From positions 992,001 to 1,056,000 of the forward strand of contig NZ_JAHUWK010000001.1 of the NCBI RefSeq assembly GCF_019219065.1: a DNA stretch of 64,000 nt, in the 5' to 3' direction. Within the stretch, counting starts at the first letter, position 1; every line of letters starts with the position of its first letter. The notes beneath the pieces were generated by a model that was given only the letters and a program-made list of their open reading frames with translations, had not been told where the DNA came from and ran no database searches. A program made the translations under genes and the position numbers. Below, in pieces: positions 9,332 to 18,840 of this stretch. The DNA comes from Duganella sp. sic0402 (GTDB taxonomy: Bacteria > Pseudomonadota > Gammaproteobacteria > Burkholderiales > Burkholderiaceae_D).

Positions 9332-10465
9332 TTATTGTGCCAGCAAATGCGGGCCGATTTCCTTGACTGATTTTACGCCAGTCAGCACCATATTGGTCCT
9401 GATATCCTTCTCCAGGATAGCCAGCAGTTTTTCGACGCCCGCCTGGCCGCCTACCGCCAGCGCGTAGACAAAGGCGCGGCCCAGCAGCACGCCGTCCGCG
9501 CCCAATGCCAGCAGGCGGAAGATATCGGTGCCGGTGCGTGCGCCGCCGTCGGCAAAGATGGTGAGCTTATCTTTCACCGCTTCGGCAATCGCCGGCAGCG
9601 CACGCGCGGTCGAGAGCGCACCATCCAGCTGGCGGCCGCCGTGATTGGACACCACGATGCCGTCGGCGCCGAACGCCAGCGCATCGCGCGCATCGTCCGC
9701 TTCGAGGATGCCCTTGATAACCATGGGCCCCTGCCATTCATCGCGTATCCACTGCAAGTCCTTCCAGCTGATGGCGGGATCGAAGTTGGCGCCCAGCCAG
9801 CCGATGTAGTCTTCCAGTTCGGTCGGGCTGCCGCGATAGGCGGAGATATTCCCGAGATCATGCGGACGGCCGAACAGGCCCACATCCCAAGCCCAGCGCG
9901 GATGGGTCAAGGCTTGCAGCATGCGCCGCTGCGCACCGTATGGCCCGCTCATGCCGCTGTGCGCATCGCGGTAGCGCGCGCCCGGCACCGGCATATCGAC
10001 CGTGAATACCAGCGTGGTGGCGCCCAGCGCCCTGGCGCGTTGCAGGACGTCGCGCATAAAGCCACGATCCTTCAGCACATACAGCTGGAACCAGATAGGA
10101 CGTTCGACGGCCTGCGTCACCTCCGCCAGCGGACAGACCGACACCGTCGACTGAATGAAGGGAATGCCGCGCCTGGTGGCCGCGCGCGCCGCCTGTACTT
10201 CGCCACGGCGGGCATACATGCCGGCCAGGCCCACCGGCGCCAACGCTATCGGCAACTCCTGACGCTGGCCAAACCATTCCGCCGACAGGTCCAGCTGCTC
10301 GGAACCTTGCAGCACCCGCTGGCGCAGCCGGACTTGCTGCAAGTCGTCCACGTTGGCGCGCAAGGTCTGCTCCGCGCCCGCGCCGCCATCAAGGTAGTGA
10401 AACAGGAACGGCGGTAGCTTGCGGCGCGCGGCTTCACGGAAATCGGTTGCGGAAGAAATGATCAT
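9332..10465 (-). CDS. lldD: FMN-dependent L-lactate dehydrogenase
   Basis: A 377-residue member of the alpha-hydroxy-acid oxidase/dehydrogenase family, which oxidises L-lactate to pyruvate and passes electrons to the respiratory quinone pool at the inner membrane. Features seen are the N-terminal [20 protein letters not shown], the FMN-binding [38 protein letters not shown], the catalytic histidine/arginine block [13 protein letters not shown], and [27 protein letters not shown]. Length and order match E. coli LldD. A LysR regulator gene lies immediately upstream on the same strand, with an inverted repeat between them. A different 2-hydroxy acid substrate cannot be excluded. Confidence 0.9.
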   Translation of the reverse strand: MIISSATDFREAARRKLPPFLFHYLDGGAGAEQTLRANVDDLQQVRLRQRVLQGSEQLDLSAEWFGQRQELPIALAPVGLAGMYARRGEVQAARAATRRGIPFIQSTVSVCPLAEVTQAVERPIWFQLYVLKDRGFMRDVLQRARALGATTLVFTVDMPVPGARYRDAHSGMSGPYGAQRRMLQALTHPRWAWDVGLFGRPHDLGNISAYRGSPTELEDYIGWLGANFDPAISWKDLQWIRDEWQGPMVIKGILEADDARDALAFGADGIVVSNHGGRQLDGALSTARALPAIAEAVKDKLTIFADGGARTGTDIFRLLALGADGVLLGRAFVYALAVGGQAGVEKLLAILEKDIRTNMVLTGVKSVKEIGPHLLAQ

Positions 10466-10486
10466 TATCGAATGACATCGAAAACA

Positions 10487-10505
10487 GATAGACGCCTAGT
10501 CTATC
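10487..10505. promoter_or_regulatory. Inverted repeat between LysR gene and lldD
   Basis: GATAGAC-gccta-GTCTATC is a perfect 7-base inverted repeat ending about 20 bases before the lldD start codon. Read on the minus strand it is followed by TGTTTTC, so it could be either an operator in the lldD leader or a weak terminator of the LysR gene. Confidence 0.4.
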
Positions 10506-10567
10506 ACCGCGCTGGCGAATCGTTGAACATCCGGCCATACAATCAAATAATTGCGCAGTCCGCGCAG

Positions 10568-11497
10568 TTATGGACACGCATTGAGCGCCCAGTTGGGCGG
10601 CTGGCCGATGAAGGCCCGCAGCGCATCGAGGAATACGGTCACGCGCGCCGGCGGCTGCCTCAGCGCCCGCAAGGCGTGGATGCCAGTGCAAGCGCGCGGC
10701 TGCGCCGACCATTCGGGAAACAACTGCACCAGATGGCCGGCCTTGATGTCCGGTCCCACCACCCAGTCCGGCAAATAGGCGATCCCCATGCCCTCCTGCG
10801 CCGCCAGGCGCATCGCCTCGAAGTCATCACAGGCGAAGACGGCCTGGCAGCTGTTGGCGCGCGCAGGATGGCCCAGCACGTCGGTCCAGCACAGCAGGTC
10901 GGCGCCGTGCAGCTTGTCGATCAGCTGGTGCGAGAGCAGGCCGGCAAACGTGGCCGGTGTGCCGGCCTGCGCCAGATAGGCAGGGCTGGCGCACAACACG
11001 CGTGTCTGCGTGGCGATACGGCTGGCGATCAGCGTGCTGTCGGCCATGTCGCCTATGCGGATGACCAGGTCAAGCCGCTCGACCACCGGGTCGGCCAGCC
11101 GCTCGGTAAGATCCAGCTCCAGCCGCAAATCGGGATACTCGCGCACCAGCGCCGCCATCACCGGCAACACATAGCGCTTGCCGAAGGTCGGAAAACACGC
11201 TACCCGCAAAACGCCGGTCACGGCGCCCTTCATCGACGCCAGCTCGTGCTGGGCGTCGGTCAAGGCATCGAGAATCTGGCGGGCGCGCACCAGCAGGGCT
11301 TCGCCAGCATCGGTCAGCGTCAGCAGCCGCGTGGAGCGCAGGAACAGCGGTGTGTCCAGATGCTCTTCCAGTGTATCGATCTGACGGCCGATGGACGATG
11401 GGGTGCGGCCGCGCCGCCGGCCTGCGCCGGAAAAACTGCCCTCGCGCGCCACATCGACAAACACGCCCAAGAACTCCGCAAATTTTTCTGACTGCAT
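10568..11497 (-). CDS. LysR-family transcriptional regulator
   Basis: A 309-residue LysR-type regulator. The N-terminal winged helix-turn-helix spans about residues 5-65 (FVDVAREGSFSGAGRRRGRT, SSIGRQIDTLEEHLDTPLFL, LTLTDAGEALLVRA). The effector domain follows, with LRVACFPTFGKRYVLPVMAAL at the start of the type 2 periplasmic-binding fold. The gene is divergent from the aldehyde dehydrogenase gene with 106 bases between them, the usual position for a LysR regulator controlling the divergent operon. It also lies directly upstream of lldD in the same direction. Which set it controls and what it senses are not visible from sequence. Confidence 0.9.
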   Translation of the reverse strand: MQSEKFAEFLGVFVDVAREGSFSGAGRRRGRTPSSIGRQIDTLEEHLDTPLFLRSTRLLTLTDAGEALLVRARQILDALTDAQHELASMKGAVTGVLRVACFPTFGKRYVLPVMAALVREYPDLRLELDLTERLADPVVERLDLVIRIGDMADSTLIASRIATQTRVLCASPAYLAQAGTPATFAGLLSHQLIDKLHGADLLCWTDVLGHPARANSCQAVFACDDFEAMRLAAQEGMGIAYLPDWVVGPDIKAGHLVQLFPEWSAQPRACTGIHALRALRQPPARVTVFLDALRAFIGQPPNWALNACP

Positions 11498-11603
11498 CTG
11501 TGCATTCCTCGCATAGCCGTTGTTGGTGGAAACCGTCTTATCAGCGACGCCCTGCGGTTTTAAGCTTCTTCCATGCTAACAAACCCACCCGAGGAAAAAC
11601 ACT

Positions 11604-13043
11604 ATGCCTAAGTATATCTATGACCCTCTGTACCTGTTCATCAACGGCGCCTGGCTGGAAGCCGGCGAGCGTGACACGGCGGCAGTCATCAATCCGGCCG
11701 ATGGCGCCATTCTGGGCCGCTTGCCACTGGCCTCCGCCGCCGACCTGGACCTGGCCCTGAATACCGCCCGCGACAGCTTTCAGCTCTGGCGCCATACCGT
11801 GCCTGCGGAACGCGCCCGCATCCTGCGCAACGCCGCCACACTGATGCGCGACCGCGCCGAACACATCGCCACGCTGATGACGCTGGAAGAAGGCAAACCA
11901 CTGACCGAAAGCCGCGATGAAGTGCTGCGTGCCGCCGACTACTTCGAATGGTTCGCCGAAGAGGCGCGCCGCATCGACGGCCGCGTCGTCCCTGCCAATC
12001 GGCCAGGGGTGCAGCAATTGGTCAAGAAGCAGGCGATCGGCCCGGTAGCGGCCTTCACGCCATGGAACTTCCCTGCGATTACACCGGCCCGCAAACTGTC
12101 GGCGGCACTGGCGGCCGGCTGCAGCGTGATCCTGAAACCAGGGGAAGAAAGCCCGGCCACCGCCCTGGCGCTGGCGCGCTGCCTGGATGACGCAGGCCTG
12201 CCGAAAGGCGTGCTGCAAATCGTTTTCGGTGTGCCGGACATGGTGTCGGCGCAGTTGATCGCCTCGCCGGTGATACGCAAGGTGGCTTTTACTGGCTCAA
12301 TACCGGTGGGCCGCCTGCTGTCGGAGCGCGCTGCGGCCGGCGTCAAGCCGATCACGCTGGAACTGGGCGGTCACGGCCCGGTGCTGGTGTTTGAGGACGC
12401 CGATATCGAAGCGGCTGCCACCGGCGGCGCAGCCAACCGCTTCCGCGGCACCGGCCAGATTTGCATCTCATCGACGCGCTTCCTGATACAGCGCGGCGCC
12501 TACGACCGCTTCGTCGAACGCTTTGTCGAGGCGACCAAAAAACTGGTGGTGGGTAACGGCCTGGCGCCGGACACGCAAGTCGGCCCACTGGCCAACCCAC
12601 GCCAACTGGCCAAGATGGAATCGCTGGTGGAGGACGCGATCGAACAAGGCGCCACGCTGCTGGCAGGCGGCAAGCGCATGGCCGGACCCGGCTACTTTTT
12701 CGAGCCGACAGTGCTGGCCAAGGTGCCGATGGGCGCCCGCATCATGCACGAAGAACCATTCGGCCCGATTGCCGTACTGCGCCCGTTCGACACAATGGCA
12801 GACGGCCTGGCCGAAGCCAACCGCCTGCCCTACGCCTTGTCCGCCTACGCGTTCACGCGCGACGCCCGCACCGCGCTGGACGTCGGCGATGGCCTGGAGG
12901 CCGGCATGATCGGCATCAACCAGTACCGCATCATCGCCACCGAACTGCCATTCGGCGGTATGAAGGAGAGCGGCCACGGCTCCGAAGGCGGCGCCGAGGG
13001 CATCGCCCACTACCTGACCAACAAATTCATCAGCCAGATCTAA
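11604..13043 (+). CDS. NAD(P)-dependent aldehyde dehydrogenase (succinate-semialdehyde dehydrogenase-like)
   Basis: A 479-residue aldehyde dehydrogenase. The start has a good GAGGA site about nine bases upstream. Visible motifs are FTPWNFPAITPARKLSAAL (cofactor binding), VILKPGEESPATAL, FTGSIPVGRLL, the general base Glu253 in ELGGHGP, and the nucleophile Cys287 in GTGQICIS; their 34-residue spacing is normal. It ends with PFGGMKESGHGSEGG. The sequence falls nearest GabD-type succinate-semialdehyde dehydrogenases, but close relatives use other semialdehydes. It is first in a run of four same-strand genes divergent from the LysR regulator, and a carboxymuconolactone-decarboxylase-like gene follows after 11 bases. 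Confidence 0.9.
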   Translation: MPKYIYDPLYLFINGAWLEAGERDTAAVINPADGAILGRLPLASAADLDLALNTARDSFQLWRHTVPAERARILRNAATLMRDRAEHIATLMTLEEGKPLTESRDEVLRAADYFEWFAEEARRIDGRVVPANRPGVQQLVKKQAIGPVAAFTPWNFPAITPARKLSAALAAGCSVILKPGEESPATALALARCLDDAGLPKGVLQIVFGVPDMVSAQLIASPVIRKVAFTGSIPVGRLLSERAAAGVKPITLELGGHGPVLVFEDADIEAAATGGAANRFRGTGQICISSTRFLIQRGAYDRFVERFVEATKKLVVGNGLAPDTQVGPLANPRQLAKMESLVEDAIEQGATLLAGGKRMAGPGYFFEPTVLAKVPMGARIMHEEPFGPIAVLRPFDTMADGLAEANRLPYALSAYAFTRDARTALDVGDGLEAGMIGINQYRIIATELPFGGMKESGHGSEGGAEGIAHYLTNKFISQI

Positions 13044-13054
13044 AGGAGAGTCCC

Positions 13055-13387
13055 ATGAAAGCCATTGATTTCACCAGCCCACGCGCTGCCGCCCGCCCTT
13101 TCACCCCAAAACTGAGCGAGTTCGTCGAGCAGCCGCTGTATTCGCAGGTATGGACCGATCCGGACCTGTCGCCGCGCGACCGCAGCTTGATCACCATCGC
13201 CTGTCTGGTAGCGCTGAACCACCCGAACGAGTTGCCGGCGCACCTGCGGCGGGGATTGGAGAATGGCCTGACCAAGACGGAACTCAGCGCGGTGATTACC
13301 CATCTGGCGTTCTATGCCGGCTTCCCGGCTGCCATCACGGCGTCGGCGTATGCCAACGCCACCTTCAGCGAAGAAGCCGGCGCCTGA
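13055..13387 (+). CDS. Carboxymuconolactone decarboxylase family protein
   Basis: A 110-residue single-domain protein with a strong AGGAGA site. The sequence SPRDRSLITIACLVALNHPNELPAHLRRGLENGLTKTE followed by ITHLAFYAGFPAAITA is the PcaC-like pattern of the carboxymuconolactone decarboxylase (CMD) superfamily. It lacks the CxxC pair of the AhpD-type peroxidase branch, so peroxidase activity is unlikely. Members commonly sit beside dehydrogenases and act as small decarboxylases or have no known activity. Being 11 bases after the aldehyde dehydrogenase gene, it is very likely co-transcribed with it. Confidence 0.85.
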   Translation: MKAIDFTSPRAAARPFTPKLSEFVEQPLYSQVWTDPDLSPRDRSLITIACLVALNHPNELPAHLRRGLENGLTKTELSAVITHLAFYAGFPAAITASAYANATFSEEAGA

Positions 13388-13419
13388 GTTGCACAAAAGA
13401 CGCGTAGCGGTCCATCACC

Positions 13420-13445
13420 ATCAGGCAGTTACCACGCTGCCTGAT
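13420..13445. repeat. Inverted repeat between CMD gene and oxidoreductase gene
   Basis: ATCAGGCAG-ttaccacg-CTGCCTGAT is a perfect 9-base inverted repeat in the 147-base gap. No T run follows on either strand, so it is not a classical terminator. An operator or an RNA stem that separates expression of the flanking genes is possible. Confidence 0.5.
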
Positions 13446-13534
13446 CGTTGCTACGCTAAAAAAGATCACTTCAGAGAGGGGCGCCGCTTCGCAGCCAGGC
13501 TGACTTCACTCTCATCACATTTTAAGGACGCATC

Positions 13535-14515
13535 ATGAAAGCCATCACCTTTGACCAATTTGGCGCCGCCGACGTACTGAAAATCGGTGACGTCGCGGAG
13601 CCTGTACTGCGCCCCGACGACCTGCTGGTGCGTACGCGCGCCGCCGGTGTCAACCGCGCCGATCTGACGCACCGCAAAGGCGGCTACGGCTGGCCGGATT
13701 TCGGCGACTCCACCATCATGGGCCTGGAAATCGCAGGCGACGTCATCGCCATCGGCGACAACGTGCAAGGCTTTGCGGTCGGAGACCGCGTGATGGGCAT
13801 CGTCGGCGGCGGTGCTTACGCCGAGGTGTCGCGTATCGACTACCGCATGGCGATGCCAATTCCGGAGGGGCTCGATTACATCCAGGCGGCAGCGATCACT
13901 GAAGTTTTCGTCACCGCGCACGAGGCGCTGATCCATCTCGGCAGGCTGCAAGCCGGTGAAACAGTGCTGATCCACGCCGGCGCCGGTGGTGTCGGCGGCG
14001 CGGCGGTGCAACTGGCGCGTGCAATGGGCGCCACTGTCATCACTACCGCGCAACAGCCAGCCCATGCGCTGGTGCAGCGTATGGGCGCCCACCACGCCAT
14101 CGATTATGTTGACGAGGATTTTGCCGAAGTGGTGGCGCGGCTGACAGAGAATCGCGGCGTCGACGTGATCCTCGACTTCATCGGCGCGCCCTATTTCGAA
14201 CGCAACGTCAATTCGCTGGCCTTCGGCGGCCGCCTGGTGCAGATCGGCATCATGGGCGGCATCGAAAACGCAAAGATTCCGCTGGACCGCCTGCTGTACC
14301 GCCACCTGCAAATCATCGGTACGGTAATGAAGTCGCGTCCACAGGAAGTGAAGCACGCCATGTCGCGCCGCTTCAAGGAACGCTGGCTGGGTCATTTCGT
14401 CAAGGATGGCCTGACGCCGGTGATCGATAGCGTCTTCCCGCTGGCTGAAGCCGGCGCCGCGCAAAAGCGCATGGAGGACGGCCTGAATGTTGGAAAAATT
14501 GTTCTCACCATGTAA
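13535..14515 (+). CDS. Zinc-independent NAD(P)H:quinone oxidoreductase (MDR superfamily)
   Basis: A 326-residue medium-chain reductase with an AAGGA site before its ATG. It has the GroES-like N-terminal fold (RTRAAGVNRADLTHRKGGY, MGLEIAGDVIAIGDNV) and the Rossmann segment VLIHAGAGGVGGAAVQLARAMGA at about residues 145-167. The zinc-binding residues of alcohol dehydrogenases are absent, as expected for the QOR/PIG3 group, which reduces quinones or enones with NADPH. It follows the aldehyde dehydrogenase/CMD pair and precedes an unknown gene by 11 bases, suggesting a shared catabolic or detoxification role. The substrate is unknown. Confidence 0.9.
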   Translation: MKAITFDQFGAADVLKIGDVAEPVLRPDDLLVRTRAAGVNRADLTHRKGGYGWPDFGDSTIMGLEIAGDVIAIGDNVQGFAVGDRVMGIVGGGAYAEVSRIDYRMAMPIPEGLDYIQAAAITEVFVTAHEALIHLGRLQAGETVLIHAGAGGVGGAAVQLARAMGATVITTAQQPAHALVQRMGAHHAIDYVDEDFAEVVARLTENRGVDVILDFIGAPYFERNVNSLAFGGRLVQIGIMGGIENAKIPLDRLLYRHLQIIGTVMKSRPQEVKHAMSRRFKERWLGHFVKDGLTPVIDSVFPLAEAGAAQKRMEDGLNVGKIVLTM

Positions 14516-14526
14516 GGAGAAATATC

Positions 14527-15072
14527 ATGACTGTCATTCGTACCGATCTGGTTTTATCGCAATCCGCTTTCAGCCACATCATCGATGTGCCGTTTGAAAA
14601 AGTCGACATTGCCAAATGGTTGTTCACGCTGCCGGACGCCGAATACCAGCGCTGTGCTCCGCCCGACCACATCGCCGCCGGCGCCACTTATACCGACGAC
14701 GGCCGCCGCATGTCGATCAACGTCGAGATGATCGGCTCTGGCCTGGTGGTACAGCACTACGTCGGCGAAATCACGGAAGCCGCACATTGCCGCATGGTGT
14801 CGACCTCCGATGTATTCACGCCGAACGGCCGCACCAAGGTGCAGGTGATCTGGGACTTGAGCGTCAGAAAGCTGGACGATCAGCGCTGCGAATACACCAA
14901 TGGCGTGATTTCACATCCGACCGAGGAGTTCCTGGCGTTCATCAAGGAAAACGGCGTGACGTGGGAAAAAGCTGCTGCCGACCGCCAGTCTGCCTCCGGT
15001 GATCATAATCGCCGCGAAACGCCGCTGTTCGCCGAAAGCATCGCCCGCGCCGCCCGCCGCGACAAACCATAA
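14527..15072 (+). CDS. Hypothetical protein, possibly START/SRPBCC-like
   Basis: A 181-residue soluble protein with an excellent AAGGAG site. I do not recognise a named family with certainty. The N-terminal two thirds alternate strands and a helix in a way that recalls SRPBCC (START-like) ligand-binding proteins: IIDVPFEKVDIAKWLFTLPD, then GRRMSINVEMIGSGLVVQHYV, and VQVIWDLSVRKLDDQRCEYTN. The C-terminal 30 residues are charged and probably disordered. It follows the quinone oxidoreductase by 11 bases and is the last gene of that run, so a substrate-binding or cyclase-like role in the same pathway is conceivable. Confidence 0.65.
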   Translation: MTVIRTDLVLSQSAFSHIIDVPFEKVDIAKWLFTLPDAEYQRCAPPDHIAAGATYTDDGRRMSINVEMIGSGLVVQHYVGEITEAAHCRMVSTSDVFTPNGRTKVQVIWDLSVRKLDDQRCEYTNGVISHPTEEFLAFIKENGVTWEKAAADRQSASGDHNRRETPLFAESIARAARRDKP

Positions 15073-15101
15073 GGCGGGTGCCATCGACACGGCGTAGCAG
15101 C

Positions 15102-15287
15102 TCATCGGGCGCGGTCGTCCTGGCGGCAGGCGCTGGAGAAAATGCGCTCGACGATGGAACGCGGCACGTTGCGGAACAGCAGATAGGCGGCAGCGCTACG
15201 CTGGCCGTAGGTCTGGGCCCACTCCAGTCCCTGGCGCACAATCGAAGCCTGGCGCGCATCGGAGCGGGGAGTTATTTTTGTATCCAT
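15102..15287 (-). CDS. Small conserved-type hypothetical protein (61 aa)
   Basis: A 61-residue reading frame whose ATG has a GGGGA ribosome site directly upstream. The product is basic: TKITPRSDARQASIVRQGLEWAQ, then a helix with AAAYLLFRNVPRSIVERIFS and a short charged tail. No transmembrane segment or signal is evident. It lies alone between two convergent neighbours and upstream of the acnB terminator. Similar small proteins occur in related genomes to my recollection, but I cannot name a function. Confidence 0.5.
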   Translation of the reverse strand: MDTKITPRSDARQASIVRQGLEWAQTYGQRSAAAYLLFRNVPRSIVERIFSSACRQDDRAR

Positions 15288-15347
15288 TCCCCACTATCTC
15301 ACATTAGCCCAATCGCCATCGTGCGCTGACGTACACTGCGGAGCCAT

Positions 15348-15384
15348 AAAAAAACCCCACCAGGCTGCTATCAACCTGGTGGGG
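15348..15384 (-). terminator. Rho-independent terminator of acnB
   Basis: On the minus strand a perfect 10-base stem CCCCACCAGG / CCTGGTGGGG with a 10-base loop is followed by a run of seven T residues, 30 bases after the acnB stop codon. Confidence 0.93.
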
Positions 15385-15413
15385 CCTGGGCCGGCGCGAT
15401 GGGCCGGCCGGTA

Positions 15414-17999
15414 TTACACCTGAACCGTATCCGCCACGGTACGGAACTCTTCGATCTGGTCGAAGTTCATGTAGCGGTAGATGTCGGCAGCGTTCTTGTC
15501 GATCACGCCGATATGCGACATGTACTCTTCCTTGGTCGGGATGCGGCCCAGTGCCGAGCACACCGCCGCCAGCTCTGCGGAACCCAGGTAGACATTGGTC
15601 TCCAGGCCCAGACGGTTGGGGAAGTTACGGGTCGAAGTCGACATCACGGTGGCGCCCTTGCGGATCTGCGCCTGGTTACCCATGCACAGCGAGCAGCCCG
15701 GCATTTCCATGCGCGCGCCGGTGCGGCCCAGCGTGCCGTAGTGGCCTTCGGCGGTCAGCTGTTGCGCATCCATCTTGGTCGGTGGTGCGATCCACAGCCG
15801 AACCGGGATATCCGATTTGCCTTCCAGGACTTTCGATGCGGCGCGGAAGTGACCGATGTTGGTCATGCACGAACCAACAAACACGTCGTCGATCTTCGCG
15901 CCGGCCACGTCGGCCAGGGTCTTCACATCATCCGGATCGTTCGGGCAGGCGACGATAGGCTCATGGATGTCAGCCAGGTCGATTTCGATGACGGCAGCGT
16001 ATTCGGCATCGGCATCCGGCGACAGCAGTTGCGGATCGGCCAGCCATGCTTCCATCGACTTGATACGGCGCTCCAGCGTGCGCTTGTCCAGGTAGCCATT
16101 GGCGATCATCCACTTCATCAGCGTGATGTTCGAGGTCATGTACTCGATGATCGGCGCTTTATCCAGGTGCACGGTGCAACCGGCGGCCGAACGTTCTGCC
16201 GAAGCGTCGGACAGTTCGAATGCTTGCTCAACCTTCAGGTCTGGCAGGCCTTCGATTTCCAGGATGCGGCCGGAGAAGATGTTCTTCTTGCCTTTTTTGT
16301 CCACGGTCAGCAGGCCCTGCTGGATCGCGTATAGCGGAATCGCGTTGACCAGATCGCGCAGGGTCACGCCTGGCTGCATCGTGCCTTTGAAGCGCACCAG
16401 CACCGATTCCGGCATATCCAGCGGCATCACGCCAGTGGCGGCGGCAAACGCCACCAGGCCCGAACCTGCCGGGAACGAGATACCGATCGGGAAACGGGTG
16501 TGCGAGTCGCCGCCGGTGCCGACGGTGTCCGGCATCAGCAGGCGGTTCAGCCACGAGTGGATCACGCCATCGCCCGGACGCAGCGCAACGCCGCCACGGT
16601 TTTCGATGAAGGTTGGCAGTTCGCGGTGCATCTTCACGTCCACCACTTTCGGATAGGCGGCGGTGTGGCAGAACGATTGCATCACCAGGTCAGCCGAGAA
16701 GCCCAGGCAAGCCAGGTCTTTCAGCTCGTCGCGGGTCATTGGGCCGGTGGTGTCCTGGGAGCCGACGGTGGTCATCTTCGGTTCGCAGTAGGTGCCTGGG
16801 CGAATGCCCTTGCCTTCTGGCAGACCGCAAGCACGGCCAACCATTTTCTGCGCCAGCGAGTAGCCCTTGCCGGTGTCGACCGGGTTTTGCGGCAGGCGGA
16901 ACAGTTCCGATGCCGGCAGGCCCAGCGCTTCACGCGCCTTGGCAGTCAGGCCACGGCCGATGATCAGAGGAATACGGCCACCGGCACGCACTTCGTCAAA
17001 CAGCACGTCCGACTTGACCTTGAATTCAGCGATGACGGCGCCGTTTTTCAGCGCCTTGCCATCGTAGGGACGCAGCTCGATCACGTCGCCCATTTCCATT
17101 TGCGTCACATCCAGCTCGATCGGCAGTGCGCCAGCGTCTTCCATGGTGTTGTAGAAGATCGGGGCGATCTTGGTACCCAGGCACACGCCGCCGAAACGCT
17201 TGTTCGGGATGAATGGAATGTCTTCGCCGGTGAACCACAGCACCGAGTTGGTGGCCGATTTACGCGAGGAGCCGGTGCCGACCACGTCGCCAACGTAGGC
17301 GACCAGATTGCCCTTGGCCTTCAGTGCTTCCAGCTGTTTCAGCGGGCCGACCTTGCCTGGCTCTTCCGGATTGATGCCTGGACGTGGATTTTTCAGCATC
17401 GCCAGCGCGTGCATCGGGATGTCCGGACGGGTGGTCGCGTCCGGTGCAGGCGACAGATCGTCGGTGTTGGTTTCGCCGGAGACCTTGAACACAGTCAGGG
17501 TCAGGCTTTCCGGTACGGCAGGACGCGAGGTGAACCACTCGGCGTCGGCCCACGATTGCAGCACGCCCTGAGCACGCACACTACCCTTGTCGGCCAGTTC
17601 CTTGACATCATGGAAGTAGTCGAACATCAGCAGGGTTTTCTTCAGGCCCTCGGCAGCCACGTCGCCAACAACGGCGTCGTCCAGCAGATCGATCATCGGC
17701 TTGATGTTGAAGCCGCCCAGCATGGTGCCCAGCAGCTTGGTTGCCAGTTCGCGCGATACCAGCGGCGAGCTTTCGCTGCCTTTGGCGACGGCGGTCAGGA
17801 AGGCCGACTTGACCTTGGCGGCATCATCAACGCCGGCTGGTACGCGGTTGGTGATCAGGTCGACCAGGAATTCTTCCTCGCCCGCTGGCGGGTTAATCAG
17901 GAGTTCAACAAGGTCGGCGGTCTGGGCTGCGGACAGCGGCAGCGGAGGGATACCAAGGGATGCACGTTCGGCAACGTGGGCGCGGTAAGCAGCTAGCAT
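15414..17999 (-). CDS. acnB: Aconitate hydratase B
   Basis: An 861-residue bifunctional aconitase / 2-methylisocitrate dehydratase of the TCA cycle. I set the start at 17999 because the peptide from there ([20 protein letters not shown]) aligns with E. coli AcnB residue 1; the longer frame to 18035 adds 12 unrelated residues. The AcnB order is seen: N-terminal HEAT-like domain, swivel domain with [19 protein letters not shown] and [16 protein letters not shown], then the catalytic domains. The three Fe-S cysteines lie in [10 protein letters not shown] and [10 protein letters not shown]. Translation is terminated by a strong hairpin, and an imperfectly understood palindrome overlaps its probable promoter. 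Confidence 0.97.
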   Translation of the reverse strand: MLAAYRAHVAERASLGIPPLPLSAAQTADLVELLINPPAGEEEFLVDLITNRVPAGVDDAAKVKSAFLTAVAKGSESSPLVSRELATKLLGTMLGGFNIKPMIDLLDDAVVGDVAAEGLKKTLLMFDYFHDVKELADKGSVRAQGVLQSWADAEWFTSRPAVPESLTLTVFKVSGETNTDDLSPAPDATTRPDIPMHALAMLKNPRPGINPEEPGKVGPLKQLEALKAKGNLVAYVGDVVGTGSSRKSATNSVLWFTGEDIPFIPNKRFGGVCLGTKIAPIFYNTMEDAGALPIELDVTQMEMGDVIELRPYDGKALKNGAVIAEFKVKSDVLFDEVRAGGRIPLIIGRGLTAKAREALGLPASELFRLPQNPVDTGKGYSLAQKMVGRACGLPEGKGIRPGTYCEPKMTTVGSQDTTGPMTRDELKDLACLGFSADLVMQSFCHTAAYPKVVDVKMHRELPTFIENRGGVALRPGDGVIHSWLNRLLMPDTVGTGGDSHTRFPIGISFPAGSGLVAFAAATGVMPLDMPESVLVRFKGTMQPGVTLRDLVNAIPLYAIQQGLLTVDKKGKKNIFSGRILEIEGLPDLKVEQAFELSDASAERSAAGCTVHLDKAPIIEYMTSNITLMKWMIANGYLDKRTLERRIKSMEAWLADPQLLSPDADAEYAAVIEIDLADIHEPIVACPNDPDDVKTLADVAGAKIDDVFVGSCMTNIGHFRAASKVLEGKSDIPVRLWIAPPTKMDAQQLTAEGHYGTLGRTGARMEMPGCSLCMGNQAQIRKGATVMSTSTRNFPNRLGLETNVYLGSAELAAVCSALGRIPTKEEYMSHIGVIDKNAADIYRYMNFDQIEEFRTVADTVQV

Positions 18000-18082
18000 G
18001 AGAGTTCTCGTCAGGGTTAATTGCAGGGCAGGCAATGATGATCGTCAACCGCCTGTACTGGGTACTATTGTACACCAACAAC

Positions 18083-18094
18083 TCTTATATAAGA
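18083..18094. promoter_or_regulatory. Palindrome at probable acnB promoter
   Basis: TCTTATATAAGA is a perfect 12-base palindrome 84 bases upstream of the acnB ATG. On the minus strand a TTGCGT box lies 17 bases before ATATAA, so the palindrome overlaps a plausible -10 element. It could be a repressor site for acnB; the regulator is not in the window. Confidence 0.4.
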
Positions 18095-18170
18095 CATATA
18101 ATAGGAGACGCAAGGTTTTTCTGCCACAAAGCCATTTACAAAGTTTTGCTCGAATTTGCTTGACCACTTA

Positions 18171-18186
18171 CCTACCAGAAGGTAGG
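18171..18186. promoter_or_regulatory. TetR-type operator upstream of the tetR gene
   Basis: CCTACC-agaa-GGTAGG is a perfect 16-base inverted repeat ending nine bases before the TetR start codon. A near-identical element lies before the DUF308 gene (18813-18828), which points to autoregulation and control of that neighbour. Confidence 0.7.
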
Positions 18187-18195
18187 CTACCATCC

Positions 18196-18780
18196 ATGAG
18201 CAAACTATCGACTACCTACGACGACATTCTGGCGTGCGCCCGCAAGCTGATTGCGAGCGGCGGCTATAACGGCTTCAGCTATGCCGATATTGCTGAGGTA
18301 GTTGGTGTCCGTAAAGCAAGCATACACCATCATTTCCCCAGCAAGGTCGATCTGGTGAAGGCTTTGCTGGTGCAGTACCGGCGCGAGGCAGAAGCAGGCG
18401 TCGGTAATATGCAACAGAGTATTCCCGAGCCGTTTGCGCAGCTGGACGCTTACATCGCCTATTGGAAAGCCTGCCTCGGCGACGCCAGCGCGCCCTTCTG
18501 CGTCTGCGCGCTGCTGGCAAGCGAAATGCCGATACTGCCGGAGGAAGTGGCGCTGGAAGTGCGCGCCTATTTCCGCTTTCTGTCAGGGTGGCTGAGTTCG
18601 GTGCTGAGCCAAGGCGCCCAGCAAGGTGCGATCGCGCTGCGCGACACGGCCCAGGTCGAGGCCGAAGCCTTCATGGCGACGGTACACGGCGCGATGCTGT
18701 CGGCGCGGGCTTATGGCGATGCTGGCATTTTCAGCACCATCATGATGCCGCAACTGGAGCGATTAACCCCATCAAGCTGA
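18196..18780 (+). CDS. TetR-family transcriptional regulator
   Basis: A 194-residue repressor. The ATG at 18196 is chosen because the TetR DNA-binding domain begins right after it (ILACARKLIASGGYNGFSYADIAEVVGVRKASIHHHFPSK); the frame upstream to 17998 lies in the acnB promoter region. The ligand domain has WKACLGDASAPFCVCALLASEMP, a pattern seen in regulators of the YcdC/AcrR-like C-terminal group. The start is immediately preceded by a perfect palindrome repeated before the next gene. It is divergent from acnB, with about 195 bases between them. Confidence 0.93.
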   Translation: MSKLSTTYDDILACARKLIASGGYNGFSYADIAEVVGVRKASIHHHFPSKVDLVKALLVQYRREAEAGVGNMQQSIPEPFAQLDAYIAYWKACLGDASAPFCVCALLASEMPILPEEVALEVRAYFRFLSGWLSSVLSQGAQQGAIALRDTAQVEAEAFMATVHGAMLSARAYGDAGIFSTIMMPQLERLTPSS

Positions 18781-18812
18781 GCGATGAGTTCGGCGTTTTT
18801 TTAACCATATTC

Positions 18813-18828
18813 CCTACCAACTAGTAGG
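18813..18828. promoter_or_regulatory. TetR-type operator upstream of the DUF308 gene
   Basis: CCTAC-caacta-GTAGG shares the outer CCTACC...GTAGG with the site before the tetR gene and has the same 16-base length. It sits just before the ribosome binding site of the downstream gene. Confidence 0.65.
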
Positions 18829-18840
18829 ATGGAGATTGCA

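Noticed and set aside
13420..13445. A transcription terminator between the CMD and oxidoreductase genes
   Set aside because: The perfect stem is not followed by a T run on either strand.
16500..17996. A 498-codon plus-strand frame opposite acnB
   Set aside because: Antisense to a conserved acnB; composition is typical of an antisense frame and no domain is visible.
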